A stretch of 7,421 nt of DNA from Acetofilamentum sp. Its GTDB lineage: Bacteria; Bacteroidota; Bacteroidia; Bacteroidales; JAADGE01. The stretch's first letter is position 1. Every line of letters begins with the position of its first letter. Where the stretch lies: assembly GCA_020720705.1 (NCBI GenBank), contig DYOJ01000108.1, forward strand, positions 1-7,421, written 5' to 3'. Below, one piece after another: positions 1-5,436 of this stretch. Position numbers and translations under genes: made by a program. The notes beneath the pieces are model-generated. The model was not told the origin of the DNA and made no database searches. It saw only the letters and a program-made list of their open reading frames with translations.

Positions 1-2
1 CT

Positions 3-62
3 GAAAATGAATGGTTTAAAACCGAACTTTATGCCGGATTTCGCTTAGGTTTGCGCTTGTAA
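3..62 (+). CDS. C-terminal end of a + strand gene (partial, unidentified)
   Basis: An open frame enters from the left edge and stops at TAA 60-62, encoding 19 residues that end in YAGFRLGLRL. It is followed 18 bases later by a strong terminator hairpin, which supports a real gene end. The alternating hydrophobic/polar ending could be a last beta-strand, for instance of an outer-membrane barrel or of a formylglycine-generating-enzyme-like domain (these often end in GFRL-type sequence). Nineteen residues are too few to decide, so no function is assigned. Confidence 0.5.
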   Translation, partial: ENEWFKTELYAGFRLGLRL

Positions 63-80
63 ATTTGATAAAACTCAGAA

Positions 81-119
81 AAAAAGTCAAGGCTGCTCAA
101 ACGAGTGCCTTGACTTTTT
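81..119. terminator. Bidirectional intrinsic terminator between convergent genes
   Basis: A perfect 13-bp inverted repeat (81-93 with 107-119; core GTCAAGGC/GCCTTGAC) encloses a 13-nt loop. The arms carry an A-run on the left and a T-run on the right, so the RNA from either strand ends in a GC-containing stem plus U-tract. It lies 18 bp after the + strand stop at 62 and 22 bp after the minus-strand stop at 142, so one element can terminate both converging genes. Confidence 0.9.
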
Positions 120-141
120 AGGCATTTTCAATGTGTAAAAT

Positions 142-1080
142 TTACAATGCATCAATTTGTTCTTTTGTCAATCCTGTAAATTTCATGATTTTTTCATAAG
201 GTTCATTGTCTAATTTCATTTGTTTGGCAACTTTTTCCATTCCTTTTTCTATTCCTTTTTCTATTCCTTCTTCCATGCCCTCTTTTTTGCCTTGGTCGTA
301 TTGGAAATCCATAGAGGCTTTAAATCCTAAATAATCGTTGTAACTACGCTCATATTCATAGAGTTGCTTGGCATCGTAATTTGATATTTTTGCCAATTCA
401 AAGCCTTTTCTGAATATCGGTTCGTTTAATATTGAGGGGATATCATCAAATGAAGACAAATTTTTTAAGAAGTAAATCCATTTGTCTTTATGCGTTTTCA
501 GTTCCTCCGCATTTTTGTTAAATCGCGGCATGACAACAAAAAAATACTTCAATTTATCGTAAAAAACCTTGTTATTTTGGTCTTTGTATTCGATTTCGAC
601 AACGTATTCGTCGCTTTCTTTATCCTCATCGTTAAATTCAAAATCTAAAATGCCGATAAAATAGACCGGTTTCAGTTTATAATTCCAATCAATTTTTTTT
701 TCTTCGCCTTTTACAATTTTAAAAACACCGCCTTTTGGTGCTTGATTCCTAATGGGATAGGTCGTATAAAAGATAACTCTGTCTTTGAAATACTCCAAAC
801 GTGATTTTTGCATTTCGATGATAAATTTATCTTTCCGGTCATTTTCGCAATATAAATCAAAAATAGCGCGTCTGAATTCCGGAATTTCAGGCATGATTTC
901 TTTATCTCGAAATTCTAAATCAACAATCTGATATTCAGCAGGTAACAATTGATTTAAAAAGTCTTTCAATAAATCCTTACTGCCTTCTTCGCCAAAAAGT
1001 TTCTTAAATCCGAAATCGGTGTAGGGATTTATAAATGTGGATTGTGGTTTTATTAAAAATTCATTGATTTCGGTTTCCAT
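142..1080 (-). CDS. PD-(D/E)XK nuclease family transposase / Rpn-like protein
   Basis: This 312-residue protein belongs to the PD-(D/E)XK nuclease-family transposase group (PDDEXK_2 type, related to Rpn recombination-promoting nucleases). Visible hallmarks are the N-terminal DFGFKKLFG motif (residues 22-30), the catalytic Asp in IFDLYC (D75), and FIIEMQ (E89, Q91), the D...ExQ variant of the PD-(D/E)XK active site. RVIFY follows at 101-105. Residues 268-283 are four Gly-x-Glu-(Glu/Lys) tetrapeptides, and the protein ends in a short helical segment with TGLTKEQI, as is common in this family. Family knowledge implies Mg-dependent DNA cleavage that promotes recombination; true transposition is unproven. 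The frame is intact and full length. No terminal inverted repeats, partner transposase or toxin-antitoxin partner is seen beside it. It follows guaB by 194 bp in the same direction. The ATG start has an A-rich leader and no Shine-Dalgarno sequence. Confidence 0.92.
   Translation of the reverse strand: METEINEFLIKPQSTFINPYTDFGFKKLFGEEGSKDLLKDFLNQLLPAEYQIVDLEFRDKEIMPEIPEFRRAIFDLYCENDRKDKFIIEMQKSRLEYFKDRVIFYTTYPIRNQAPKGGVFKIVKGEEKKIDWNYKLKPVYFIGILDFEFNDEDKESDEYVVEIEYKDQNNKVFYDKLKYFFVVMPRFNKNAEELKTHKDKWIYFLKNLSSFDDIPSILNEPIFRKGFELAKISNYDAKQLYEYERSYNDYLGFKASMDFQYDQGKKEGMEEGIEKGIEKGMEKVAKQMKLDNEPYEKIMKFTGLTKEQIDAL
232..279 (-). repeat. 12-bp tandem repeat inside the PD-(D/E)XK gene
   Basis: Four consecutive 12-bp units encode Gly-(Ile/Met)-Glu-(Lys/Glu). 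The units at 244-255 and 256-267 are identical (TTTTTCTATTCC on the + strand), the unit at 232-243 differs by one base, and the unit at 268-279 is more diverged. Because the period is a multiple of three, slippage would add or remove four residues without shifting the frame. Confidence 0.85.
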
Positions 1081-1099
1081 TTTTGAATATTTTGTTGCT

Positions 1100-1107
1100 C
1101 AAAGATA
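1100..1107 (-). promoter_or_regulatory. Candidate -7 box upstream of the PD-(D/E)XK gene
   Basis: On the minus strand this reads TATCTTTG, matching the Bacteroidota -7 consensus TAnnTTTG, 20 bp before the ATG. No TTTG-like -33 element is seen at the usual spacing. A start about six bases downstream would leave a leader of only about 13 nt, so support is moderate. Confidence 0.35.
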
Positions 1108-1216
1108 CGAATTTTCATGGAAAATTTCATTATTTTCAATGATTTAATTTTGACACTACCTCGAAAAGTCGCCTTGAGGATGTTTTGTGTAGTATATGTT
1201 TGAATATCAGATAGAT

Positions 1217-1239
1217 AAAAAACTGATGAGCCAAATCAG
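1217..1239 (-). terminator. guaB: Weak terminator downstream of guaB
   Basis: Read on the minus strand, CTGAT and ATCAG form a 5-bp stem around a 7-nt loop, followed immediately by six Ts (1222-1217). It lies about 35 bp after the guaB stop. The stem is short and has only two G-C pairs, so termination may be partial and the PD-(D/E)XK gene could receive some read-through. Confidence 0.45.
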
Positions 1240-1274
1240 ATATGTCAGAGCAAAATTATTTTATGATAGAAGAG

Positions 1275-2747
1275 TTATCTTGAATAATTAGGGGCTTCAC
1301 GAGTGATTGTTACATCGTGCGGATGACTTTCTATCATGCCGGCGTTGGTGATTTTTACAAATTTTGCTTTCTGCAAATCCTCTAAAGTATGTGCTCCGCA
1401 ATACCCCATGCCGGACTTTAAACCTCCTATGAGCTGATAAAACACTTCGCCTAAGTTACCTTTAAACGGCACACGGGAGACAATACCTTCGGGAACAAGT
1501 TTACTGATTTCATCTTCAACATCCTGAAAATAACGGTCTTTTGAGCCTTCGTGCATAGCTTCAACTGAACCCATTCCGCGATAAGTTTTATATTTTCTGC
1601 CTTGAAAAATGATGGTTTCACCGGGAGATTCTTCAACCCCCGCAAATAAAGAACCCGCCATAACAGTCGAGGCACCTGCGGCAAGAGCTTTCACAATATC
1701 TCCGGAATATCTTATACCGCCGTCTGCAATAACCGGAATATCTAAGCCGCGTAAGGCTTCCGCAACATTGTATATTGCGGTTACTTGCGGTACGCCCACA
1801 CCGGCAACAATTCGAGTTGTGCAAATAGACCCCGGTCCGATACCGACTTTTACCGCATCTGCTCCGGCTTCTGCCAGCATAACGGCAGCTTGAGCAGTCG
1901 CAATATTTCCGACAACGATGTCAATTTTTTGTCCGTATTTGGCTTTCAATTCTCGTAAAGTTCTGATTACACCCTCGCTGTGTCCGTGTGCCGTGTCTAT
2001 GATAATGGCATCAACGCCTGCATCTACAAGGGCTTGCGCACGTTCGGGGGTATCTTTTCCGATGCCTACAGCGGCTGCTACCAACAACTGTCCTTTGCGG
2101 TCCTTGCTGGCAAACGGACGGTCTTTTGCTTTGGTAATATCTTTGTAGGTTATCAATCCGACAAGTTTCCCGTCGGCATCTGTTACCGGGAGTTTTTCAA
2201 TTTTATGATTTTGTAAAATATCGGCTGCTTCTTCTAAATTAATGTTCACCGCAGTGGTAACTAAATCTTCGGAGGTCATTACATTAGAAATTTTTTGCTC
2301 TAATTTTCGTTCAAATCGCAAATCGCGGTTCGTTACAATGCCGATAAGTTTGCCCTCAGAATCCACCACCGGTATGCCGCCGATTTTATTTTTTGTCATC
2401 ATTGCAAGCGCGTCGCCAACTGTTTTATCTTTTCCGATGGTTAGCGGGTCAATAATCATCCCGTTTTCGGCACGTTTTACTTTACGCACCTCCTGCGCTT
2501 GACGTTCGACAGTCATGTTCTTATGAATCACGCCGATACCTCCTTCACGTGCCATGGCAATTGCCATGGCACTTTCGGTAACTGTATCCATCGCTGCGGA
2601 AAGGATGGGGCGATTCAATGCTATGTTGCGACTGAATTTTGTTTTTACTTCGACGTTTCTGGGCAAAACTTTTGAGTATGCAGGAGACAGAAGGACATCG
2701 TCAAAGGTGAGTGCTTCTTCGGTTACGCGGTCGGTAAGAAATGACAT
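1275..2747 (-). CDS. guaB: Inosine-5'-monophosphate dehydrogenase
   Basis: GuaB catalyses NAD-dependent oxidation of IMP to XMP, the committed step of guanine nucleotide synthesis, in the cytoplasm. At 490 residues it has the usual bacterial length. The N-terminus (LTFDDVLL, 13-20) begins the TIM barrel, which is interrupted by a tandem CBS pair at roughly 97-205 that typically binds adenine or guanine nucleotides for allosteric control. The catalytic loop GPGSICTTR (304-312) holds the nucleophile Cys309. IADGGIR (340-346) is the phosphate-binding segment, GMGSVEAM (391-398) precedes the flap, and DRYF (404-407) contains the Arg-Tyr pair that activates water. Nothing is missing or disrupted. 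The ATG at 2747 gives the canonical family start MSFLTDRVTEEALTF. No Shine-Dalgarno sequence is visible. A 508-bp noncoding stretch lies upstream and a weak hairpin follows, so it is probably its own transcription unit. Confidence 0.98.
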   Translation of the reverse strand: MSFLTDRVTEEALTFDDVLLSPAYSKVLPRNVEVKTKFSRNIALNRPILSAAMDTVTESAMAIAMAREGGIGVIHKNMTVERQAQEVRKVKRAENGMIIDPLTIGKDKTVGDALAMMTKNKIGGIPVVDSEGKLIGIVTNRDLRFERKLEQKISNVMTSEDLVTTAVNINLEEAADILQNHKIEKLPVTDADGKLVGLITYKDITKAKDRPFASKDRKGQLLVAAAVGIGKDTPERAQALVDAGVDAIIIDTAHGHSEGVIRTLRELKAKYGQKIDIVVGNIATAQAAVMLAEAGADAVKVGIGPGSICTTRIVAGVGVPQVTAIYNVAEALRGLDIPVIADGGIRYSGDIVKALAAGASTVMAGSLFAGVEESPGETIIFQGRKYKTYRGMGSVEAMHEGSKDRYFQDVEDEISKLVPEGIVSRVPFKGNLGEVFYQLIGGLKSGMGYCGAHTLEDLQKAKFVKITNAGMIESHPHDVTITREAPNYSR

Positions 2748-2796
2748 GATGCACGGATTTTATATGAAAAAAACAAATTTTAACTAATTTTGAGCA

Positions 2797-2804
2797 CAAA
2801 AATA
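2797..2804 (-). promoter_or_regulatory. guaB: Candidate -7 box of the guaB promoter
   Basis: The minus strand reads TATTTTTG, matching TAnnTTTG, 50 bp before the guaB ATG. The predicted leader is about 43 nt. No clear -33 TTG is present 19-21 bp upstream, so the call rests on the -7 match and its position. Confidence 0.4.
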
Positions 2805-2875
2805 GATTTTTTTTCCATATCAGCGTATAAAATGGTTTTAAACATCATTTTTATGAAAAAATTTGTAGTAACGTA

Positions 2876-2885
2876 AGTTCGAACT
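2876..2885. repeat. 10-bp perfect palindrome
   Basis: AGTTCGAACT is fully self-complementary with no spacer, about 70 bp upstream of the guaB -7 box. It could be a small operator or chance; the flanking bases do not extend the symmetry. Confidence 0.3.
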
Positions 2886-2925
2886 AAGATAAACGGTAAT
2901 TATTTGGTAAAGAAAATCTTACAAA

Positions 2926-2982
2926 TTTTCAGACTGTTGGTTATTCGGTGATTTGTTTAATTGTTTATAAAAAGTCTGAAAA
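2926..2982. repeat. 10-bp inverted repeat with 37-nt spacer
   Basis: TTTTCAGACT (2926-2935) and AGTCTGAAAA (2973-2982) are perfect reverse complements. The right arm can also pair with sequence at 2986-2993, giving alternative structures. Confidence 0.5.
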
Positions 2983-3002
2983 CCGGACTATTTTGTCCTT
3001 TT
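2969..3002 (-). terminator. Overlapping terminator-like hairpins, possibly ending the cyclophilin transcript
   Basis: On the minus strand, GGAC and GTCC (2998-2995 with 2988-2985, 6-nt loop) form one stem followed shortly by TTTT. An alternative stem pairs AGTC with GACT (2989-2986 with 2976-2973, 9-nt loop) and is followed by a T-rich run. Both stems are only 4 bp long, extended by A-T pairs across mismatches or bulges, and they lie over 250 bp beyond the cyclophilin stop. Termination here is therefore tentative. Confidence 0.3.
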
Positions 3003-3070
3003 AAGAAAACTCATTACACATTGAGATTATTTATGTTATAGAGATATTTCGACTTGAATGTTATTAGAAA

Positions 3071-3088
3071 TTCTGTAGAAATACAGAA
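3071..3088. repeat. Small perfect hairpin with GAAA tetraloop
   Basis: TTCTGTA (3071-3077), GAAA (3078-3081) and TACAGAA (3082-3088) form a 7-bp stem with a GNRA-type loop when read on the + strand. The hairpin is flanked by direct copies of GAAATTC that partly overlap its arms (3067-3073 and 3089-3095). There is no adjacent T-run, so it is not a classical terminator. Confidence 0.4.
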
Positions 3089-3130
3089 GAAATTCGATTG
3101 AAACTAAATAAAAAACGATAAATGACTACT

Positions 3131-3160
3131 TTTTGACAAATTTTGACCACTTTTGACAAA
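3131..3160. repeat. Three 10-bp phased TTTTGAC direct repeats
   Basis: The units TTTTGACAAA, TTTTGACCAC and TTTTGACAAA start at 3131, 3141 and 3151, exactly one helical turn apart. A further TGAC at 3123-3126 sits 11 bp earlier. The first and third units are identical. No gene overlaps them; they lie about 95 bp past the cyclophilin stop and about 385 bp upstream of guaB. Confidence 0.6.
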
Positions 3161-3188
3161 ACACTCAATGCCGAAATCAAGTAACAAA

Positions 3189-3261
3189 TTATAACTGAAA
3201 AAAGATTTAATTAACATTTAATCAATTAGTTATGAGCGATTAAGTTTCAAATCAGTTATAA
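3189..3261. repeat. Inverted repeat spanning the cyclophilin gene stop codon
   Basis: TTATAACTGA (3189-3198) and TCAGTTATAA (3252-3261) are perfect 10-bp reverse complements separated by 53 nt. The right arm includes the stop codon at 3256-3258. Inside the spacer, GATTTAAT (3204-3211) and ATTTAATC (3216-3223) can form a nested stem with one mismatch. On the minus strand a T6 run directly precedes the distal arm rather than following it, so it does not look like a standard intrinsic terminator. Confidence 0.5.
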
Positions 3262-5259
3262 CAATAACTCGGCATCAATAATGCGGTCGCCGAGTTCGAG
3301 TTTGTGAACAACCTCCATACCTTCGGTTACGAACCCGAAATTGGTGTATCTGCCGTTTAAATGCGGTGCGGGACTCAAATTGATGAACCATTGCGTTGAT
3401 TCTGTGTCTTTCCCGGAAGATGCCATTCCTACGGAGCCTTCAACAAACGGTTTCATTGAAAATTCGGATCGGATACAATAGGATTCTGCTCCCCAGCCGT
3501 CTCCGCGAGCGCAGCCGGTTTGAGCCACAAAATCGGGCACAATTCGATGAAAGGCTTTGTTGTCGAAATAGTTATCCCAAACCAATCGGATGAAATTATC
3601 TACGGTTGCAGGGGCGGTATTAACATCCAATTGTATTAAAAATGTTCCTTTTGTTGTAATGAATCGAATTTTTTGTGCAATCGGTATAGCTTGAACTTGC
3701 TCAGGTTTTGGGGACACAGTGTAGTGATTTTCAGTAAGTTCAGCATGATATTCTGTTCCGTTCAAAAATGTATCGGTTTTTAATAATTCGATATATGCCT
3801 CGTAGTCGCGCGGAAGCACGCATTTTTTTAGTCCTTGTTTAATAAAATAGGTGTTTTTGTATATCTGTCCGTAATTAAAACGCTCATCCCTAAGAGTTTG
3901 TGCGGATATTGCCATCAACGCAACATCTCCGGAAAGTATTGCTTTTTGAAAAATTTCGGCAAAAGCTTCCTCTACATTTTCCTTTTTGCCGGCATGATTT
4001 TTTGCATAAGTTGCGAAATTTTCGGAAGCTCGCATTTGAGCCAAAGTTTCAATTCCGGCACTTGCAATAACGTAATCTCTCTCAAAAAATGTTTTGTGCA
4101 TTACGTAGCGATATTGCGAAATGTCCGAACTCAATGCTTTGATATACGCTGCTTTTGCGTATTTGTTCTGCTCGTTTTCTATGGATTTTTTGATTAATTC
4201 TGATACCGATGTTTTTGATTCTGAATATTTTAATGCTGCTGCGAGTAAATTTGCTTTAACAAAAGGGTTCGATATTTTGCGTGCATAATCCAAATATTTT
4301 CCAAGGTCGGAAACCGAGCCGTTTGTTGTAAAAAATTCCGATGCCGCTATGGCAAGTGGTGCCTGCTGTGCGTCTAACAAGCTGAATATCTTAGGTGATA
4401 GTTCTGAATACGGAAGACTTCGGGCAACCGAGACCGCATTGAGTCGAGTACGATAGTCTAACTTTGAATTTTCAATAATTTTTTCTATAAAACCTTGTAA
4501 TTGAATTGATTTTGTGTATTGCAAGGCTTTGACGAGTGCCGACCGCGTATAGATATATTCTGTTGTGTTAAAAGCCTCAATGAGTTCTTCGATATGTCGG
4601 CTAAGGTCTGACTTACAGCGTGTAAGAGCATAAGCGGCAGCATATTTTAGGGTATCGGCAACCGTGGCATCCGAAACTATTTGCACTAATTTTGAAATTG
4701 AAGCTTCGGATTTAATATTACGTTCGGCAAATTTTTCCAACGCTTGCGCAATGCCGGATATTACTGCCGGATATTGATTTTCAAGTTTGATTTCGAGAAC
4801 TTTCTGAAAACTTTTTTCACTGCCGCATTTTCCGAGCGCAGTCAAAATTTGTTCGGTTACATTGGGCATGCTTTCATGTTCGAGGCTTTCTAACAGTTTT
4901 TTTTCGGCAAAAAGACCACCGTTTTGTCCCATTGCAAATGCTGCATAAAGTCGGACTTCGTCATCCGTATCATCCAAAAAAACAGAAATCAAGGGGCACA
5001 ACGTAGTGTCTTGCGCTGAGGCTGCAATATGTAGAATGTGCTTGCGATATTCAGGCAATATTTCTTGACCATTTGCAGATATTTTTGATAGATACACATT
5101 TGTATTAAACTGAATTTCAATGTTTTGTATCGAAGTATCGGTGTAAATGTTTCCTTCAGCAAAACCGCGAAAAATCTGAATATTTGCATCGTTGTCCGGC
5201 TCGGGTGTGCAGGCAAAAAACAAACTGATGCTTAATATTAAACCTAATATCTTTTTCAC
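3256..5259 (-). CDS. HEAT-repeat lipoprotein with C-terminal cyclophilin peptidyl-prolyl isomerase
   Basis: This 667-residue protein probably folds or scaffolds proteins in the envelope. Residues 1-16 form a signal peptide (Lys-Lys, then a hydrophobic core) ending in a lipobox-like FFAC, with Cys17 as the lipidation site; Phe at -3 is less usual. Residues of about 70-450 are paired amphipathic helices of HEAT type, the clearest unit being near 83-115. A cyclophilin domain fills about 527-667. It keeps FHR (570-572), F577 and Q580, the QWF segment (623-625), and HLNGRYTNFG (633-642). By alignment with human cyclophilin A, Arg55, Phe60, Gln63, Gln111 and Phe113 are retained, Trp121 is His633 and His126 is Tyr638, changes usual in bacterial cyclophilins. 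Activity is therefore likely. The start is GTG at 5259; it gives the signal peptide directly, and no nearby ATG is in frame. No Shine-Dalgarno sequence is seen. Confidence 0.93.
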   Translation of the reverse strand: MKKILGLILSISLFFACTPEPDNDANIQIFRGFAEGNIYTDTSIQNIEIQFNTNVYLSKISANGQEILPEYRKHILHIAASAQDTTLCPLISVFLDDTDDEVRLYAAFAMGQNGGLFAEKKLLESLEHESMPNVTEQILTALGKCGSEKSFQKVLEIKLENQYPAVISGIAQALEKFAERNIKSEASISKLVQIVSDATVADTLKYAAAYALTRCKSDLSRHIEELIEAFNTTEYIYTRSALVKALQYTKSIQLQGFIEKIIENSKLDYRTRLNAVSVARSLPYSELSPKIFSLLDAQQAPLAIAASEFFTTNGSVSDLGKYLDYARKISNPFVKANLLAAALKYSESKTSVSELIKKSIENEQNKYAKAAYIKALSSDISQYRYVMHKTFFERDYVIASAGIETLAQMRASENFATYAKNHAGKKENVEEAFAEIFQKAILSGDVALMAISAQTLRDERFNYGQIYKNTYFIKQGLKKCVLPRDYEAYIELLKTDTFLNGTEYHAELTENHYTVSPKPEQVQAIPIAQKIRFITTKGTFLIQLDVNTAPATVDNFIRLVWDNYFDNKAFHRIVPDFVAQTGCARGDGWGAESYCIRSEFSMKPFVEGSVGMASSGKDTESTQWFINLSPAPHLNGRYTNFGFVTEGMEVVHKLELGDRIIDAELLL

Positions 5260-5288
5260 TTTGGCGAAATTATGACATTTATTCTTTT

Positions 5289-5310
5289 AAAAACGTATAG
5301 CTTTCTATAC
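5289..5310 (-). terminator. Hairpin plus T-run in the ligase-cyclophilin gap
   Basis: Read on the minus strand, GTATAG and CTATAC form a perfect 6-bp stem around an AAAG loop, then G and five Ts. It lies 124 bp past the ligase stop, which suits a ligase terminator. It also lies between the cyclophilin gene's candidate promoter and its GTG start, so it could instead form a 5'-leader hairpin. The stem has only two G-C pairs. Confidence 0.4.
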
Positions 5311-5317
5311 TAATTTT

Positions 5318-5348
5318 CAAATTTACTGCAAATATAACATTAAAACAA
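5318..5348 (-). promoter_or_regulatory. Candidate promoter of the HEAT-cyclophilin gene
   Basis: On the minus strand a TTG (5348-5346) is followed after 20 bp by TAAATTTG (5325-5318), a good fit to the Bacteroidota -33/-7 pattern. A second -7-like box, TATATTTG, lies at 5336-5329 but has no -33 partner at the right distance. The start codon is 59 bp downstream of the first box. Confidence 0.45.
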
Positions 5349-5414
5349 CAGATTTTGGTATCAAAAAAAATGATTTTTTTCTGATTGTAAATAATTAATT
5401 GAAAATAAATTTGT

Positions 5415-5436
5415 TAGACAATTGTTTATATGTCTA
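5415..5436 (-). repeat. 6-bp inverted repeat overlapping the ligase stop codon
   Basis: TAGACA (5415-5420) and TGTCTA (5431-5436) are reverse complements with a 10-nt spacer; the second arm includes the TAG stop of the ligase. No T-run follows on the minus strand, so it is at best a weak processing or termination signal. Confidence 0.25.

Larger units (their letters stand above)
2748..3255. other. 508-bp noncoding stretch between the cyclophilin gene and guaB
   Basis: No plausible protein frame, tRNA or recognised riboswitch is seen in either direction. It holds a candidate guaB promoter, overlapping hairpins at 2926-3002, a perfect 10-bp palindrome AGTTCGAACT at 2876-2885, a small tetraloop hairpin at 3071-3088, three phased TTTTGAC units at 3131-3160, and half of the inverted repeat that reaches into the cyclophilin gene's stop codon. 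Confidence 0.8.

Noticed and set aside
1151..1200. Possible solitary insertion-sequence end (TGACACTACC... with TGTGTAGT 30 bp on)
   Set aside because: The arms match over only about five bases, no partner end or target duplication is visible, and no transposase of a classical IS family lies nearby.
1609..2787. Several + strand open frames of 76-94 codons antisense to guaB
   Set aside because: They lie wholly or almost wholly inside the well-conserved guaB coding sequence, have low-complexity compositions and no recognisable motifs; they are frame shadows.
3131..3160. CRISPR-like array
   Set aside because: The units are 10 bp with no spacers, and no cas gene is present.
2748..3255. Purine or other riboswitch in front of guaB
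   Set aside because: No aptamer core or paired-helix arrangement of a known class could be recognised by eye, and the predicted guaB leader is short (about 43 nt).
3835..4197. A 120-codon + strand open frame antisense to the HEAT-repeat gene
   Set aside because: The opposite strand encodes a continuous helical-repeat protein; the + frame is Cys/Phe/Ser-rich in a way typical of antisense reading and has no promoter or known motif.
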